DNA of 43,629 nucleotides. Source: WTJY01 sp045105475. Lineage in GTDB: Bacteria > Chloroflexota > Anaerolineae > Promineifilales > Promineifilaceae. This document shows positions 24,013 through 32,840 of this stretch, piece after piece (the first letter of the stretch is position 1; the number at the start of each line of letters is the position of its first letter). Both the position numbers and the translations under genes were made by a program. Below the pieces are notes generated by a model, which saw only the letters and a list, made by a program, of their open reading frames with translations, was not told the origin of the DNA and did not search any database. Location: the NCBI GenBank assembly GCA_045105475.1, contig JBGCDP010000151.1:1-43629 (forward strand), given 5' to 3'.

Positions 24013-25434
24013 TTATGCTAGGCCTGCAATCTTCATGCCATCAGCCAAAATCGCTTGGACCTTGTCTCCATGCGTTGTTTCGCAATACACTCGAATAATC
24101 GGCTCTGTACCGCTAAAACGGATCAAAAGCCAACCCCCGTCTTCCATGATGAATTGATTGCCATCGATGGTGACTTTATCGATTACTTTTAAGCCGCCAA
24201 TGGTTTCTGGCATCGCTTTGCTGACACGGTTCAGAATGACGCTTTTGTCATCGGCCGCGAATCGACTATCGATGCGGTCATAGTAGTGGCCACCTACCTT
24301 TTCAAACAGCGTTGCAAGCAACTCAGAAGGTTTCTTTCCTGTTTTGACCATCAAGTCGAGCAGGAATAGCCCCGCAAGAATGCCGTCACGTTCTGGCACA
24401 TGTTGGCGGAATGCATAGCCACCGCTCTCTTCACCACCAATCATCGCATCGACTTCCATCATTTTTGGGGCGATGTATTTAAAGCCCACACCGGTTTCAT
24501 GAATTGGCACGTCATAGGCTTCGCCCAGTTTGTTGAGCATTTTAGTGGTTGAAATAGTTTTAACGATAGGACCACGCTCACCACGTACCTCGAGGAAGTA
24601 ATAGCCTAGCAGTCCGTAGACCCGCAGCTGGTCGATGAAGTTGCCGTTTTCATCCCCAAATCCGACCCGATCTGCATCACCATCGTTGATAATGGCAACA
24701 TCTGCTCCGATTTTTTTGACGTACGATAGGCCGTCGTCAACATTAGGAATGATCGGCTCCGGCCGGGACATCTTTGGGAACAGCGGATTTCGCTCATTAT
24801 GGACTTCCGTGATGGTAGTTTTGCCACCTTCAAGTAATTTCGGGAACCAGCCTGCACCATTCCCCCACATGCAGTCAACGAGGACATTGAACCCTGCATC
24901 TTTGATGGGTTGTAAATCGATGAGTCGATTAATTTGTTCGATGTATGCTGGGGCAGCATCAAACATGGTGACTAGCTCATCATGAATTGCATCTTGCAGG
25001 TTCATATGGTTTACACCCTGCATGTCATCAGGAATGAGGCGTTCAATCTTTTTAAGCCCGGCTGGGGCAATCGCTCCACCATGTGGGTCACGAACTTTAA
25101 AGCCACAGTCGTATGCAGGATTATGGCTAGCGGTAATATTGATAGCCCCGCCTGCTTTTTTGTCAACGACCGCATAAGAAATCGTGGGAGTTGGCGTGTT
25201 GCGTTCAGTGAGCCATACGTGGATGCCGTTAGCCGCTAATACTTCGGCGGCAGCAGCCGCAAAATCTTCTGCTTGAAACCGTTGGTCATGACCGATAACA
25301 ATGCCTTGATCGGCCAGCCCTTCTTGTTGAAGATAATCTGCAAAGCCTTGGGCACACCGCTTGAGATTATCAAATGTGTAGTCGTCGGCAATACGGCCGC
25401 GCCAGCCATCAGTTCCGAATTTGATTTTATGCAT
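24013..25434 (-). CDS. Phosphoglucomutase/phosphomannomutase
   Basis: A 473-residue alpha-D-phosphohexomutase. The phosphoserine loop is T101-A-S103-H-N-P, the Mg site D251-G-D253-A-D255-R, the sugar-binding loop GGEESGG, and the phosphate-binding end RFSGTEPIIRVYCE. All four catalytic regions are intact. It interconverts the 1- and 6-phosphates of glucose, mannose or both. With GDP-mannose 4,6-dehydratase next door, a supply of mannose-1-phosphate for GDP-mannose is likely (inference). It has its own candidate promoter at 25565-25592 and a strong terminator, so it is transcribed alone. Confidence 0.93.
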   Translation of the reverse strand: MHKIKFGTDGWRGRIADDYTFDNLKRCAQGFADYLQQEGLADQGIVIGHDQRFQAEDFAAAAAEVLAANGIHVWLTERNTPTPTISYAVVDKKAGGAINITASHNPAYDCGFKVRDPHGGAIAPAGLKKIERLIPDDMQGVNHMNLQDAIHDELVTMFDAAPAYIEQINRLIDLQPIKDAGFNVLVDCMWGNGAGWFPKLLEGGKTTITEVHNERNPLFPKMSRPEPIIPNVDDGLSYVKKIGADVAIINDGDADRVGFGDENGNFIDQLRVYGLLGYYFLEVRGERGPIVKTISTTKMLNKLGEAYDVPIHETGVGFKYIAPKMMEVDAMIGGEESGGYAFRQHVPERDGILAGLFLLDLMVKTGKKPSELLATLFEKVGGHYYDRIDSRFAADDKSVILNRVSKAMPETIGGLKVIDKVTIDGNQFIMEDGGWLLIRFSGTEPIIRVYCETTHGDKVQAILADGMKIAGLA

Positions 25435-25564
25435 TGAAAATACCTCGTTTACATATCTCCGAACATTTTTAGATTTAACTGTTGGCGGAGAGAAAATTTT
25501 ATGATGTCTTTAATGTTTTTAGGAATTTTAGGGACTATGTTCGTTTGTCCCAGCTTGTAAGCAG

Positions 25565-25592
25565 ATTGTGGCATAACACGAAGCCGTGTCAA
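25565..25592 (-). promoter_or_regulatory. Candidate promoter of the phosphohexomutase gene
   Basis: On the minus strand a perfect TTGACA (25592-25587), a 16-base spacer and CACAAT (25570-25565, four of six matches). The leader would be about 125 bases. The rest of the 288-base spacer shows nothing else except the terminator of gmd. Confidence 0.4.
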
Positions 25593-25675
25593 TTAACCCA
25601 AAGTCATATTAGTTGTTTTTTCTGATGCTTTCACCGTTATTCTCAAATAATTACGATAATTTAGCTGTTTAAAAT

Positions 25676-25704
25676 AAAAAGACCCTGAGGTACAGGGTCT
25701 TTTT
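25676..25704. terminator. Intrinsic terminator after gmd
   Basis: A 12-bp perfect stem (AAAAAGACCCTG and its complement at 25693-25704) with a 5-base loop. A and T runs on both sides make it work in either direction. It lies 19 bases after the gmd stop. Confidence 0.9.
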
Positions 25705-25722
25705 AGAGGGTCTAAATAAAAA

Positions 25723-26697
25723 CTAGATAGGGGTGCTTCCGTTTTTGAGCATAGCAACATCGGCATCTACCATCATTGCGACTAGCTCTTTGAAAGTAAC
25801 TTTTGGCTCCCAGCCTAATTTTTTGCCAGCTTTTTCAGGGCTGCCGACAAGCAAGTCAACTTCAGACGGCCGCATGAACCTTTCATCTTGTACAACAAAC
25901 TCTTTCCAGTCCATATTGACGTGGCCGAAAGCCTCATCCAAAAATTGCTCAACTGAAAATGTTTCGCCGGTAGCTAAGACATAATCGTCTGGGCTGTCTT
26001 GTTGCAGCATGCGCCACATGCCTTCTACATAGTCTCCAGCAAAACCCCAGTCACGGCGAGCATCCAAATTGCCTAAGCGCAATTCTTTGGCTAACCCAAG
26101 CTTGATCATGGCTGCATGATAAGTGATTTTGCGTGTCACAAACTCTAAACCACGTCGTGGAGATTCATGATTAAAAAGAATCCCAGAGGTTGCATAAAGG
26201 TCATAACTTTCACGATAGTTAATGGTAATCCAATGGCCATAAAGCTTTGCGACACCGTACGGGCTACGAGGGTAGAAAGGTGTTGATTCCCGTTGCGGAA
26301 CTTCTTGAACCTTTCCAAACATTTCGCTGGTGCTAGCTTGGTAGAAGCGAATGTTGCGATCAACAATTCTGATAGCGTCTAACAGGCGAGTGACACCTAA
26401 TCCGGTTACATCTCCTGTAAACACCGGTTGATTAAAAGATGTTCCTACAAAGGATTGAGCGGCTAAGTTATAAACTTCATCAGGTTTATGCTCTTCCAGG
26501 ATGTGGATAAGTGAAATTTGATCGCACAAGTCACCAGGCACAAGTGTCAATTTGTCTTGAATTTTTGAGATGCGGTGAAAGTTGATCGTGCTGGTTCGGC
26601 GAACCATGCCAATCACTTCATAGCCTTTTTCCAATAGTAGTTCCGCCAGATAAGACCCATCCTGGCCCGTTATCCCTGTGATTAATGCTTTGGGCAT
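25723..26697 (-). CDS. gmd: GDP-mannose 4,6-dehydratase
   Basis: A 324-residue extended short-chain dehydrogenase-type enzyme. The NADP-binding motif G8-I-T-G11-QDG14-SYLAELLL is followed by GMVRRTSTINFHRI, a Gmd hallmark. Active-site segments are STSEMFGK and YPRSPYGVAKLYGHWITINYRE (in two parts), with the Tyr-x3-Lys pair, and NHESPRRG and GNLDARRDWGFAGDYVEGMW are diagnostic. It converts GDP-D-mannose to GDP-4-keto-6-deoxymannose, the precursor of fucose, rhamnose-D and perosamine used in surface glycans. No partner epimerase/reductase gene (for example wcaG) is in the window. It is monocistronic with its own terminator. Confidence 0.95.
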   Translation of the reverse strand: MPKALITGITGQDGSYLAELLLEKGYEVIGMVRRTSTINFHRISKIQDKLTLVPGDLCDQISLIHILEEHKPDEVYNLAAQSFVGTSFNQPVFTGDVTGLGVTRLLDAIRIVDRNIRFYQASTSEMFGKVQEVPQRESTPFYPRSPYGVAKLYGHWITINYRESYDLYATSGILFNHESPRRGLEFVTRKITYHAAMIKLGLAKELRLGNLDARRDWGFAGDYVEGMWRMLQQDSPDDYVLATGETFSVEQFLDEAFGHVNMDWKEFVVQDERFMRPSEVDLLVGSPEKAGKKLGWEPKVTFKELVAMMVDADVAMLKNGSTPI

Positions 26698-27164
26698 ATT
26701 TTCTCCATATTTTCTAAATAAATTTGCATCATTAACCTGTCGTCAAACTATCTAACCATTAAATAAATAGTGCTAAATTCATGAAACTAAGCTTGATTAA
26801 ATTGCGAGAGAAAGGTTGGAATGTTGCTAAAGATCGCTTTAAGTGTTGAGCTGATGCAAGCTGGAAATCCTTTTAATGGTTGTAAATGAGATGCAATATG
26901 TAATGCGTACCATGCTAGAATTTCGCTCCCGACACATTTTAGTGAATGTTTCTGAAGTATAACCTTTCAACTTCCACGGGTAAACTGATTTTACTTAGGA
27001 GAGTAGTAACGTTGGTGAAATGAATGAGAAAGGGCGGGAGATCGTAAGGAAATGAGTATAATTCTCTTTGTTATTGCTGAAAATAGGGCTTTGGAGCGTT
27101 GAGCCTAATACTTTATCTTTTTATTTGCAACCCTTTAATTTAAAACAGGATTTATAGAATCTCT
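26698..27164. other. 467-base spacer between divergent gmd and sppA, no gene found
   Basis: The stretch is A+T rich with stops in all frames and no open frame beyond about 30 codons with a ribosome site. It has no tRNA-like fold or terminator. A perfect TATAAT (27057-27062) could be the -10 of the sppA promoter, but no good -35 lies 16-18 bases before it. It must hold the promoters of both neighbours. Nothing else could be supported. Confidence 0.5.
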
Positions 27165-28181
27165 ATGGAAGAACAAAACTTGGATGAACTAACGAATAGG
27201 GCACAACCGATTGTGATTCAGCAATCTAGTCGGCAAGGACTTTGGATACTATTGGCTGTGGTAACGGGCTTTTCTTTGCCAGCGTTGGCCTGTGTAATCG
27301 GTACGATTGTTCTTTTTGCGGCCGTTGGTTTTGATGATAGCGGCTCAGTCGGTTCTGGTAGCGGCCCCGCAGTGGCGATTGTACGGGTTGAAGGTGTTAT
27401 TGTTGGCACAGATGATACGAACTACTTGAATGGGGCCGGCAGCGGTACGGTTATTGCTGATTTAAAAGCGGCCGAAGCTGACGATGAAATCAAAGCGATT
27501 GTTTTGCGTGTAGACAGTCCAGGCGGGACGGTGACAGGCTCTGCTCAGATTCATGAAACGATTCGTGATGAAATAACTAAACCGATTGTAGTTAGTATGG
27601 CCTCAGTCGCCGCATCTGGGGGGTATTACATTTCAGCACCGGCCGACTATATATTTGCACGTGCCGATACGACAACCGGCAGTTTGGGTGTCATCATGAG
27701 TATATTTAATGTATCTGGATTGCTAGATGAGTGGGGCGTTGATGTGATTAATGTGACTAGTGGGCCAAATAAGGCGCTTGGAAGCCCATATGATGCGATT
27801 TCGCCAGAGCATTTAGAAATCTTGGAGACTTTAATCGAAGAAAGTTATGGGGAATTTGTGCAAATAATCGTTGACGGGCGAGGTTTGGAAGATGGGGTTG
27901 TGCGCCAGTTGGCAGACGGCCGAATTTATTCCGGCCGCCAGGCGGTTGCGAACGGACTTGTTGATGAGCTTGGCAACTTTGCAGATGCCATAGCCTATGC
28001 CGCTGATTTGGGCGGCATCACAGGTGAACCACGCATCTTTGAATTTGAGCGTTCACCCGACTACACTGATTTGTTGACAACCTTTAGCCAGTTACAAAAT
28101 CGCACCGCGGCCGATGAGGTTCGGGTTGCACTTGAAGAGTATGGGCTGCCTAAGCTTGAATATCGATATATTGGACAATAG
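27165..28181 (+). CDS. sppA: Signal peptide peptidase SppA, S49 family
   Basis: A 338-residue membrane-anchored protease with one N-terminal membrane helix (about 26-54), then a single S49 domain. The catalytic Ser is S151 in VAASGGYYISAPA and the general-base Lys is K203 in TSGPNKALGSP, as in the half-length SppA of Bacillus type. It cuts remnant signal peptides in the membrane and may release lipoprotein peptides. It lies upstream of, and is probably co-transcribed with, the secreted LysM protein. The ATG has only a weak ribosome site (CAGGA, rather distant). Confidence 0.93.
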   Translation: MEEQNLDELTNRAQPIVIQQSSRQGLWILLAVVTGFSLPALACVIGTIVLFAAVGFDDSGSVGSGSGPAVAIVRVEGVIVGTDDTNYLNGAGSGTVIADLKAAEADDEIKAIVLRVDSPGGTVTGSAQIHETIRDEITKPIVVSMASVAASGGYYISAPADYIFARADTTTGSLGVIMSIFNVSGLLDEWGVDVINVTSGPNKALGSPYDAISPEHLEILETLIEESYGEFVQIIVDGRGLEDGVVRQLADGRIYSGRQAVANGLVDELGNFADAIAYAADLGGITGEPRIFEFERSPDYTDLLTTFSQLQNRTAADEVRVALEEYGLPKLEYRYIGQ

Positions 28182-28233
28182 GCAAGCATAATCATTTGCC
28201 AATCTGAATACACTGAAATCAGGAAAAGATTAG

Positions 28234-30195
28234 TTGATAAAAAACAGTTTAACGATTCAAAAATTTATAGGGATGGTCGTTTTAAGCCTGCTCATGGTAG
28301 GCCTGTGGCCTGCTGATTCGCAGGTTGCAGCTCAAGGTAAAACCGGCTTGGTGTTGGCTCATTACTATGCCTGGTTTGACCCATCATCGTTTGAAGCAGG
28401 CAAAACGCCTTTTACAAACCCATCTCCTTATTTTTCAACAGATGCAGGCGTGATGACTCGCCATGTGCAGCAGGCGAAGGGAGCCGGGATTGATGGGTTT
28501 GTGCAGTCATGGTACGGCCCGAATCCTAGTCAGCAAACAGAGCCTAATTTTGCTCAACTTTTGAATATCGCATCGGCGAATGGATTTACAGCTGCCGTAA
28601 CATTTGAGCCTGTTAACCCATTTTTACCGGACAACGCTTCTCGTATAGCCGCTTTGCAGACATTGCTGGCGACCCATGCACAGCATCCGGCCTATTTGCG
28701 TGTTGACGGTCGGCCGGTTATCTACTTTTGGGCGACTTGGGCCCTGACTCCGGCCGATTGGCGTTCGATCCGGGATGCAGCCGATCCAGGAGGGTCAGCA
28801 ATTTGGATCGCTGAGGGCGGTAATACAGATTATTTAGCTGTATTCGATGGAATGCATATGTACAACGTCGCATGGTCAGCGGCTCCGGGTGAGGTTAATG
28901 TCGGCATTGGTGGGCGGATACGAGCTGCATCAGCAACGTACGGTGGATATAAATACTGGTCTGCTGTTGCAATGCCTGGCTTTGATAATTCAAGGTTGGG
29001 AGGTGAAACAACTGTGCGCGGCCGTGGAGACGGTTCATTTTTACGTAATAGCTTTAACGGCGCCGTACGCAGTAACCCTGACATAATCGTTATTACCTCG
29101 TTTAACGAATGGCCAGAGGGAAGTCATATTGAGCCGAGTACTGAATTTGGCGATTTTTACTTAAACCTAACCCGCGAATTGATTTCAACTTATAAAGCTG
29201 GTGGTGTTCCAGCTTCGGCGGGTGTAGCTGCGGCTCCAACTGCTGAGCCTGCTGCGGCATCGACCAATGGAGAAGGAGAACCTGTTGCAACTGTTCAGGC
29301 CGCCCCGGTTCAGATTGCGCAGAATTTACCAACCCCTACGCCTCGAGCGGACGGATTGATCATTCACATTATTTCGGCCGGAGATACGCTCTATGGGGTT
29401 GCAAATCGTTATGACTTAGCCCTGGATGAGCTGGTTGCCCTAAACCAAGGGACAATTGAGGCCACTTCTCTTCTGTCGATTGGTCAAGAGGTTATTGTAG
29501 GCGGTATTGCTGTCGAATCACCGACAGAAGTTGCACCAGTAATAGTAGAATCATCTGCTACTGAAGATGGAGCAACCCCAACTTCTGAATCTGATAGTGG
29601 GGAGGCTTTGGTTGAACTCCCTACAATTGAAGAGCCTGCCTTTTCACTGGCCGAATATCCAAATACTGATGTTCGAGACGCTGATGGGGCGATATTATAT
29701 GAAGTTCAGCCAGGCAATACGATCATTGAAATCGCTTTGATTTACGGGCTGACGCTCGATGAAATTTATGGATTAAATGATTTAAATGAAAATAGTCTTT
29801 TGGCTGTTGGGCAAGAAGTTGTCGTTGCTTATGTACCTACTCCTTCGCCTAGTTTGATCGGTGGCTCAGCGGACTTACCCATTCAGCCAGAAACGGCGAC
29901 ACCGTTACCAACTGTCCCGACTCCAACGGTAATTCCAACGATAACACCGCCCGTTATTCCAACGCTGGCTCCCCCAACACCAACACCGGCCGTTATATCA
30001 GCACTACCTACGGTTGGAGCAACTCCGTCAACTTTCACGACTAATGCTGATGATTCTCCAGCTTTGCTTGAGGTGGGAGCGCAAAGCCAAGAGGGCATAG
30101 ACAATCGTTTTCTGGCTCTGTTCGCTGGATCAATTGTGATATTACTCGTCACTTTTGGCCTCTTTATGGTCTATCTCGGCCGAAAAGTGAAATAA
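28234..30195 (+). CDS. Surface protein: GH99-like domain, two LysM domains, C-terminal membrane anchor
   Basis: A 653-residue exported protein. A signal peptide (about 8-34) is followed by a GH99/GH71-like barrel (about 36-335): GLVLAHYYAWFDP, then GIDGFVQSWYGP and ITSFNEWPEGSHIEP, where the Glu residues are likely catalytic. Next are an Ala/Pro linker, LysM 1 (about 376-421), a Glu-rich linker, LysM 2 (about 487-531), a long Thr/Pro-rich linker and a membrane helix (about 625-647) with a YLGRKVK end. GH99-type enzymes cut alpha-mannosides; activity here is unproven. LysM domains bind GlcNAc-containing glycans, so the protein may sit at the cell wall or sheath. Translation starts at TTG 28234 with AGGAAAAG before it. 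Confidence 0.8.
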   Translation: MIKNSLTIQKFIGMVVLSLLMVGLWPADSQVAAQGKTGLVLAHYYAWFDPSSFEAGKTPFTNPSPYFSTDAGVMTRHVQQAKGAGIDGFVQSWYGPNPSQQTEPNFAQLLNIASANGFTAAVTFEPVNPFLPDNASRIAALQTLLATHAQHPAYLRVDGRPVIYFWATWALTPADWRSIRDAADPGGSAIWIAEGGNTDYLAVFDGMHMYNVAWSAAPGEVNVGIGGRIRAASATYGGYKYWSAVAMPGFDNSRLGGETTVRGRGDGSFLRNSFNGAVRSNPDIIVITSFNEWPEGSHIEPSTEFGDFYLNLTRELISTYKAGGVPASAGVAAAPTAEPAAASTNGEGEPVATVQAAPVQIAQNLPTPTPRADGLIIHIISAGDTLYGVANRYDLALDELVALNQGTIEATSLLSIGQEVIVGGIAVESPTEVAPVIVESSATEDGATPTSESDSGEALVELPTIEEPAFSLAEYPNTDVRDADGAILYEVQPGNTIIEIALIYGLTLDEIYGLNDLNENSLLAVGQEVVVAYVPTPSPSLIGGSADLPIQPETATPLPTVPTPTVIPTITPPVIPTLAPPTPTPAVISALPTVGATPSTFTTNADDSPALLEVGAQSQEGIDNRFLALFAGSIVILLVTFGLFMVYLGRKVK

Positions 30196-30381
30196 ATTGC
30201 TCTCAATTTAAAAATAAAAGTAAGGAAGTCACTGGATGCAATATCTGTATGTCAACGTATTTGTATTGTAGGATGGCGGTAAAGTAGGACTAACAGGCCA
30301 TTCATTATTTTACTAGGATTGGTAGTTTGTAATGCATTATCCTGAACTCATAAACTCAATCAGTACCGGAGAACCGATCAA

Positions 30382-30987
30382 ATGTTAGATTCAGTCACAC
30401 GGACAGCAAAAGAGATGACATTGAACCCTGTTGCCGGACTGCTCGATTCGATTCATCCTAATCACATAACGATCGCTTCACTTTTTCCAGGGCTGTTATG
30501 TGCTTGGTTTGCGTCCCAAGGCATGATGGGGTGGGCCGTTGGTATGTGGGCGGCTAATCGAATACTAGACGGTTTAGATGGCACTCTAGCCCGTCGTCAG
30601 GGAACACAGAGTGATTTTGGCGGCTATCTTGATATCTTGATTGATTTTGTTGTCTATGCCGTTGTCCCAATTGGAATTGTTTTAGGGCGGCCGGACCAAG
30701 CTAATTGGATTGCACTCGCCATTTTACTCACTGTCTACTACGTTAATTCTGCTTCTTGGATGTATCTCTCATCGATTTTAGAGAAACGTGGTAGAGGTAC
30801 AAGCCGAACAAAAGAGTTAACAACCATCACGATGCCCACTGGCATTATTGAAGGTACAGAAACAGTCATTGCTTATTTTCTGTTTTTGTTGTTTCCAGCG
30901 TATTCAGTTTATTTGTTTTTACTTTTTGCTTTTTTGGTGGCCGTTACGATTGTTCAGAGGATGGTTTGGGCCAAAGGTGTTTTGTAG
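30382..30987 (+). CDS. CDP-alcohol phosphatidyltransferase
   Basis: A 201-residue membrane enzyme. The complete family motif D66-G-x2-A70-R71-x8-G80-x3-D84-x3-D88 is present; these Asp residues hold the metal and CDP-diacylglycerol. About six hydrophobic helices follow the usual layout. It joins a phosphatidyl group from CDP-diacylglycerol (or a similar lipid) to an alcohol such as glycerol phosphate, inositol phosphate or serine. The acceptor cannot be told from sequence. It is preceded by a 186-base spacer with no visible gene and followed closely by the 575-residue unknown gene. Good confidence in family, low in substrate. Confidence 0.92.
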   Translation: MLDSVTRTAKEMTLNPVAGLLDSIHPNHITIASLFPGLLCAWFASQGMMGWAVGMWAANRILDGLDGTLARRQGTQSDFGGYLDILIDFVVYAVVPIGIVLGRPDQANWIALAILLTVYYVNSASWMYLSSILEKRGRGTSRTKELTTITMPTGIIEGTETVIAYFLFLLFPAYSVYLFLLFAFLVAVTIVQRMVWAKGVL

Positions 30988-31040
30988 ATAAGTTGGCCGC
31001 TTTCATTTGATTCTACTGCCCACTTGATCCTAAACGGCAA

Positions 31041-32768
31041 ATGTTGGACAATACGGTGATGGAAAGAACAGTACCAACATCCGGAAACGAGGATATAGCT
31101 CTCTATATCCGCACTTATTACTCACTCTTGCGTAGCTCACGCGAGGTGCCAATCCGGGCTGTAAATGAGGCGCACATGCGCTCCAACTCAGCCCTTCACG
31201 TTAAAGCTCACGAGGCTGACATCGATATGTCAGCCTTTTTTTATAGCATTATGCGGCTACCTGACTGCTTTTTGCGGCATGTTAATTTGGTCGTAATGGG
31301 ACAATCTAGCCCGGTTTTTGCTGAGAATGGCTATCCTGACATTGAAGAATGGACGGAGGTCACGGCCGCTGCTCGCCGTAGAAGAAGCTTTTTTGATGGA
31401 GACCATACATTAGGGGTTTATATCGCTAGCCGGTCTGACATTGATGACATTATTCCAATGATGACTGCCTATCAAATTGAGCATGACAAACTACATGACA
31501 TCTTGTCTCAAACAACAATTAAAGATTTGTTGATGCAAGCGGTTGCTGAAGAGCTAACGGCTGACATGTTGATGACTATTGCCAGGCTGTCTGCCCTTGA
31601 ACTCGCTGATTTACTAAAGTTACAGCAGGTTTGGGGTGATGAAACGGCCGCAAATTTGTTACATATTGCGACCGTACCTTGTTCAATTTCTGTCCAGCTA
31701 TTAGCTGGTTCGTTTGTGCATTACAAGCGTTCAACCCGCCGTTGGTGGGATGGTATTGCTGACCAATGCAATGATATTAATTTCAGCGATCGGCCGATCT
31801 ACTTCGTATCAAGTAATACGCATAGTCTGGCTAACTTGGTTAGTGGCCATAGCCGCCACGTTGAAACCGAGCTGATTAAGTTTATTGAGGGCGGAGAATC
31901 TCCAGAGCTACTTGAACTATTACACCAGCAAAAAGAAGATGGTGCCACTCGCGGCCGGCGTGATAATTTACTCTATTACGCTCTTAAGAAATACGAGTCA
32001 AAATTCCCGCAATCCGAAAAAGACCGGCTTAAGACTGAGATGGACTTAGGCTTTCAGCGCATTAATAACCCACATTTTATCGATCTTGAAGCGCAGGTTA
32101 TGGAAGTCAAAAACCTTCATGCTGGAAACCTTGATGGCCGCCTTCATATTCCAAATGAGGAAAAATTGGCTGATAGCAATGCGCTAATCATTAATATTGA
32201 TTATCCATTGGGGATGGCCGCCTATCAGATATTATCTGAAATCGCGCGAAATATTTCACAAGTTAAAGGTGTGTTTATTATGGGTAAGGCGGCTACTTTA
32301 AACGGCCGAATTGGGGATGTGATGATTCCCAATGTTGTTCATGATGAGCATTCTTCAAATACTTACCTGTTGCGTAATTTTTTTACGGCCGATCATATTG
32401 CACCTTATCTGACACATGGCAGCGTTCTCGATAATCAGAAGGCGATTACTGTACCCGGCACCTATTTGCAAAACCACGAGTATATGAGTGTCTTTTATCG
32501 TGAAGGGTATACCGACTTAGAGATGGAAGCTGGCCCATATTTGAGCTGTGTGTATGAACTTGTTCGACCACGTAGGTACCCACAAAATGAGCTGGTGAAT
32601 CTGCATGTTGCTGACTTCCCGATTGGAATATTACACTATGCGTCAGATACACCGTTTAGCAAAGGGGAAAATTTAGGCTCGCGTAACTTGTCTTATGACG
32701 GGATTGAATCGACTTATGCAACGACGATTGCGATTGTGCAGGCGATTATCGACTCAGAAACTGCTTAA
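31041..32768 (+). CDS. Conserved-looking 575-aa protein of unknown function with nucleoside-phosphorylase-like C-terminus
   Basis: I do not recognise a characterised family. The first 350 residues are mostly helical, without signal peptide or membrane segment. The last 200 residues (SNALIINIDYPLGMAAYQIL..., FIMGKAATLNGRIGDVMIP, LEMEAGPYLSCVYE) recall nucleoside phosphorylases: a strand followed by a GK/G-rich loop and a central EMEAG, where these enzymes have a Glu-Met-Glu contact to ribose. This likeness is by eye and distant. Two near ATGs (31041 and 31059) are possible. It is 53 bases after the phosphatidyltransferase gene and could be co-transcribed. A 13-bp inverted repeat marks its end. 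Confidence 0.75.
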   Translation: MLDNTVMERTVPTSGNEDIALYIRTYYSLLRSSREVPIRAVNEAHMRSNSALHVKAHEADIDMSAFFYSIMRLPDCFLRHVNLVVMGQSSPVFAENGYPDIEEWTEVTAAARRRRSFFDGDHTLGVYIASRSDIDDIIPMMTAYQIEHDKLHDILSQTTIKDLLMQAVAEELTADMLMTIARLSALELADLLKLQQVWGDETAANLLHIATVPCSISVQLLAGSFVHYKRSTRRWWDGIADQCNDINFSDRPIYFVSSNTHSLANLVSGHSRHVETELIKFIEGGESPELLELLHQQKEDGATRGRRDNLLYYALKKYESKFPQSEKDRLKTEMDLGFQRINNPHFIDLEAQVMEVKNLHAGNLDGRLHIPNEEKLADSNALIINIDYPLGMAAYQILSEIARNISQVKGVFIMGKAATLNGRIGDVMIPNVVHDEHSSNTYLLRNFFTADHIAPYLTHGSVLDNQKAITVPGTYLQNHEYMSVFYREGYTDLEMEAGPYLSCVYELVRPRRYPQNELVNLHVADFPIGILHYASDTPFSKGENLGSRNLSYDGIESTYATTIAIVQAIIDSETA

Positions 32769-32775
32769 GATATTG

Positions 32776-32820
32776 GGTGATAGATATTAGTTAGGCCAAA
32801 CCAAGCCAATATCTATCACC
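32776..32820. terminator. Inverted repeat between convergent genes, probable terminator
   Basis: 13-bp perfect arms (GGTGATAGATATT at 32776-32788 and its complement at 32808-32820) with a 19-base loop. An alternative pairing GATATTGG/CCAATATC shares the region. There is no strong T-run, so termination strength is uncertain. Confidence 0.55.
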
Positions 32821-32840
32821 TCATACTTTGTTTGGAACTA

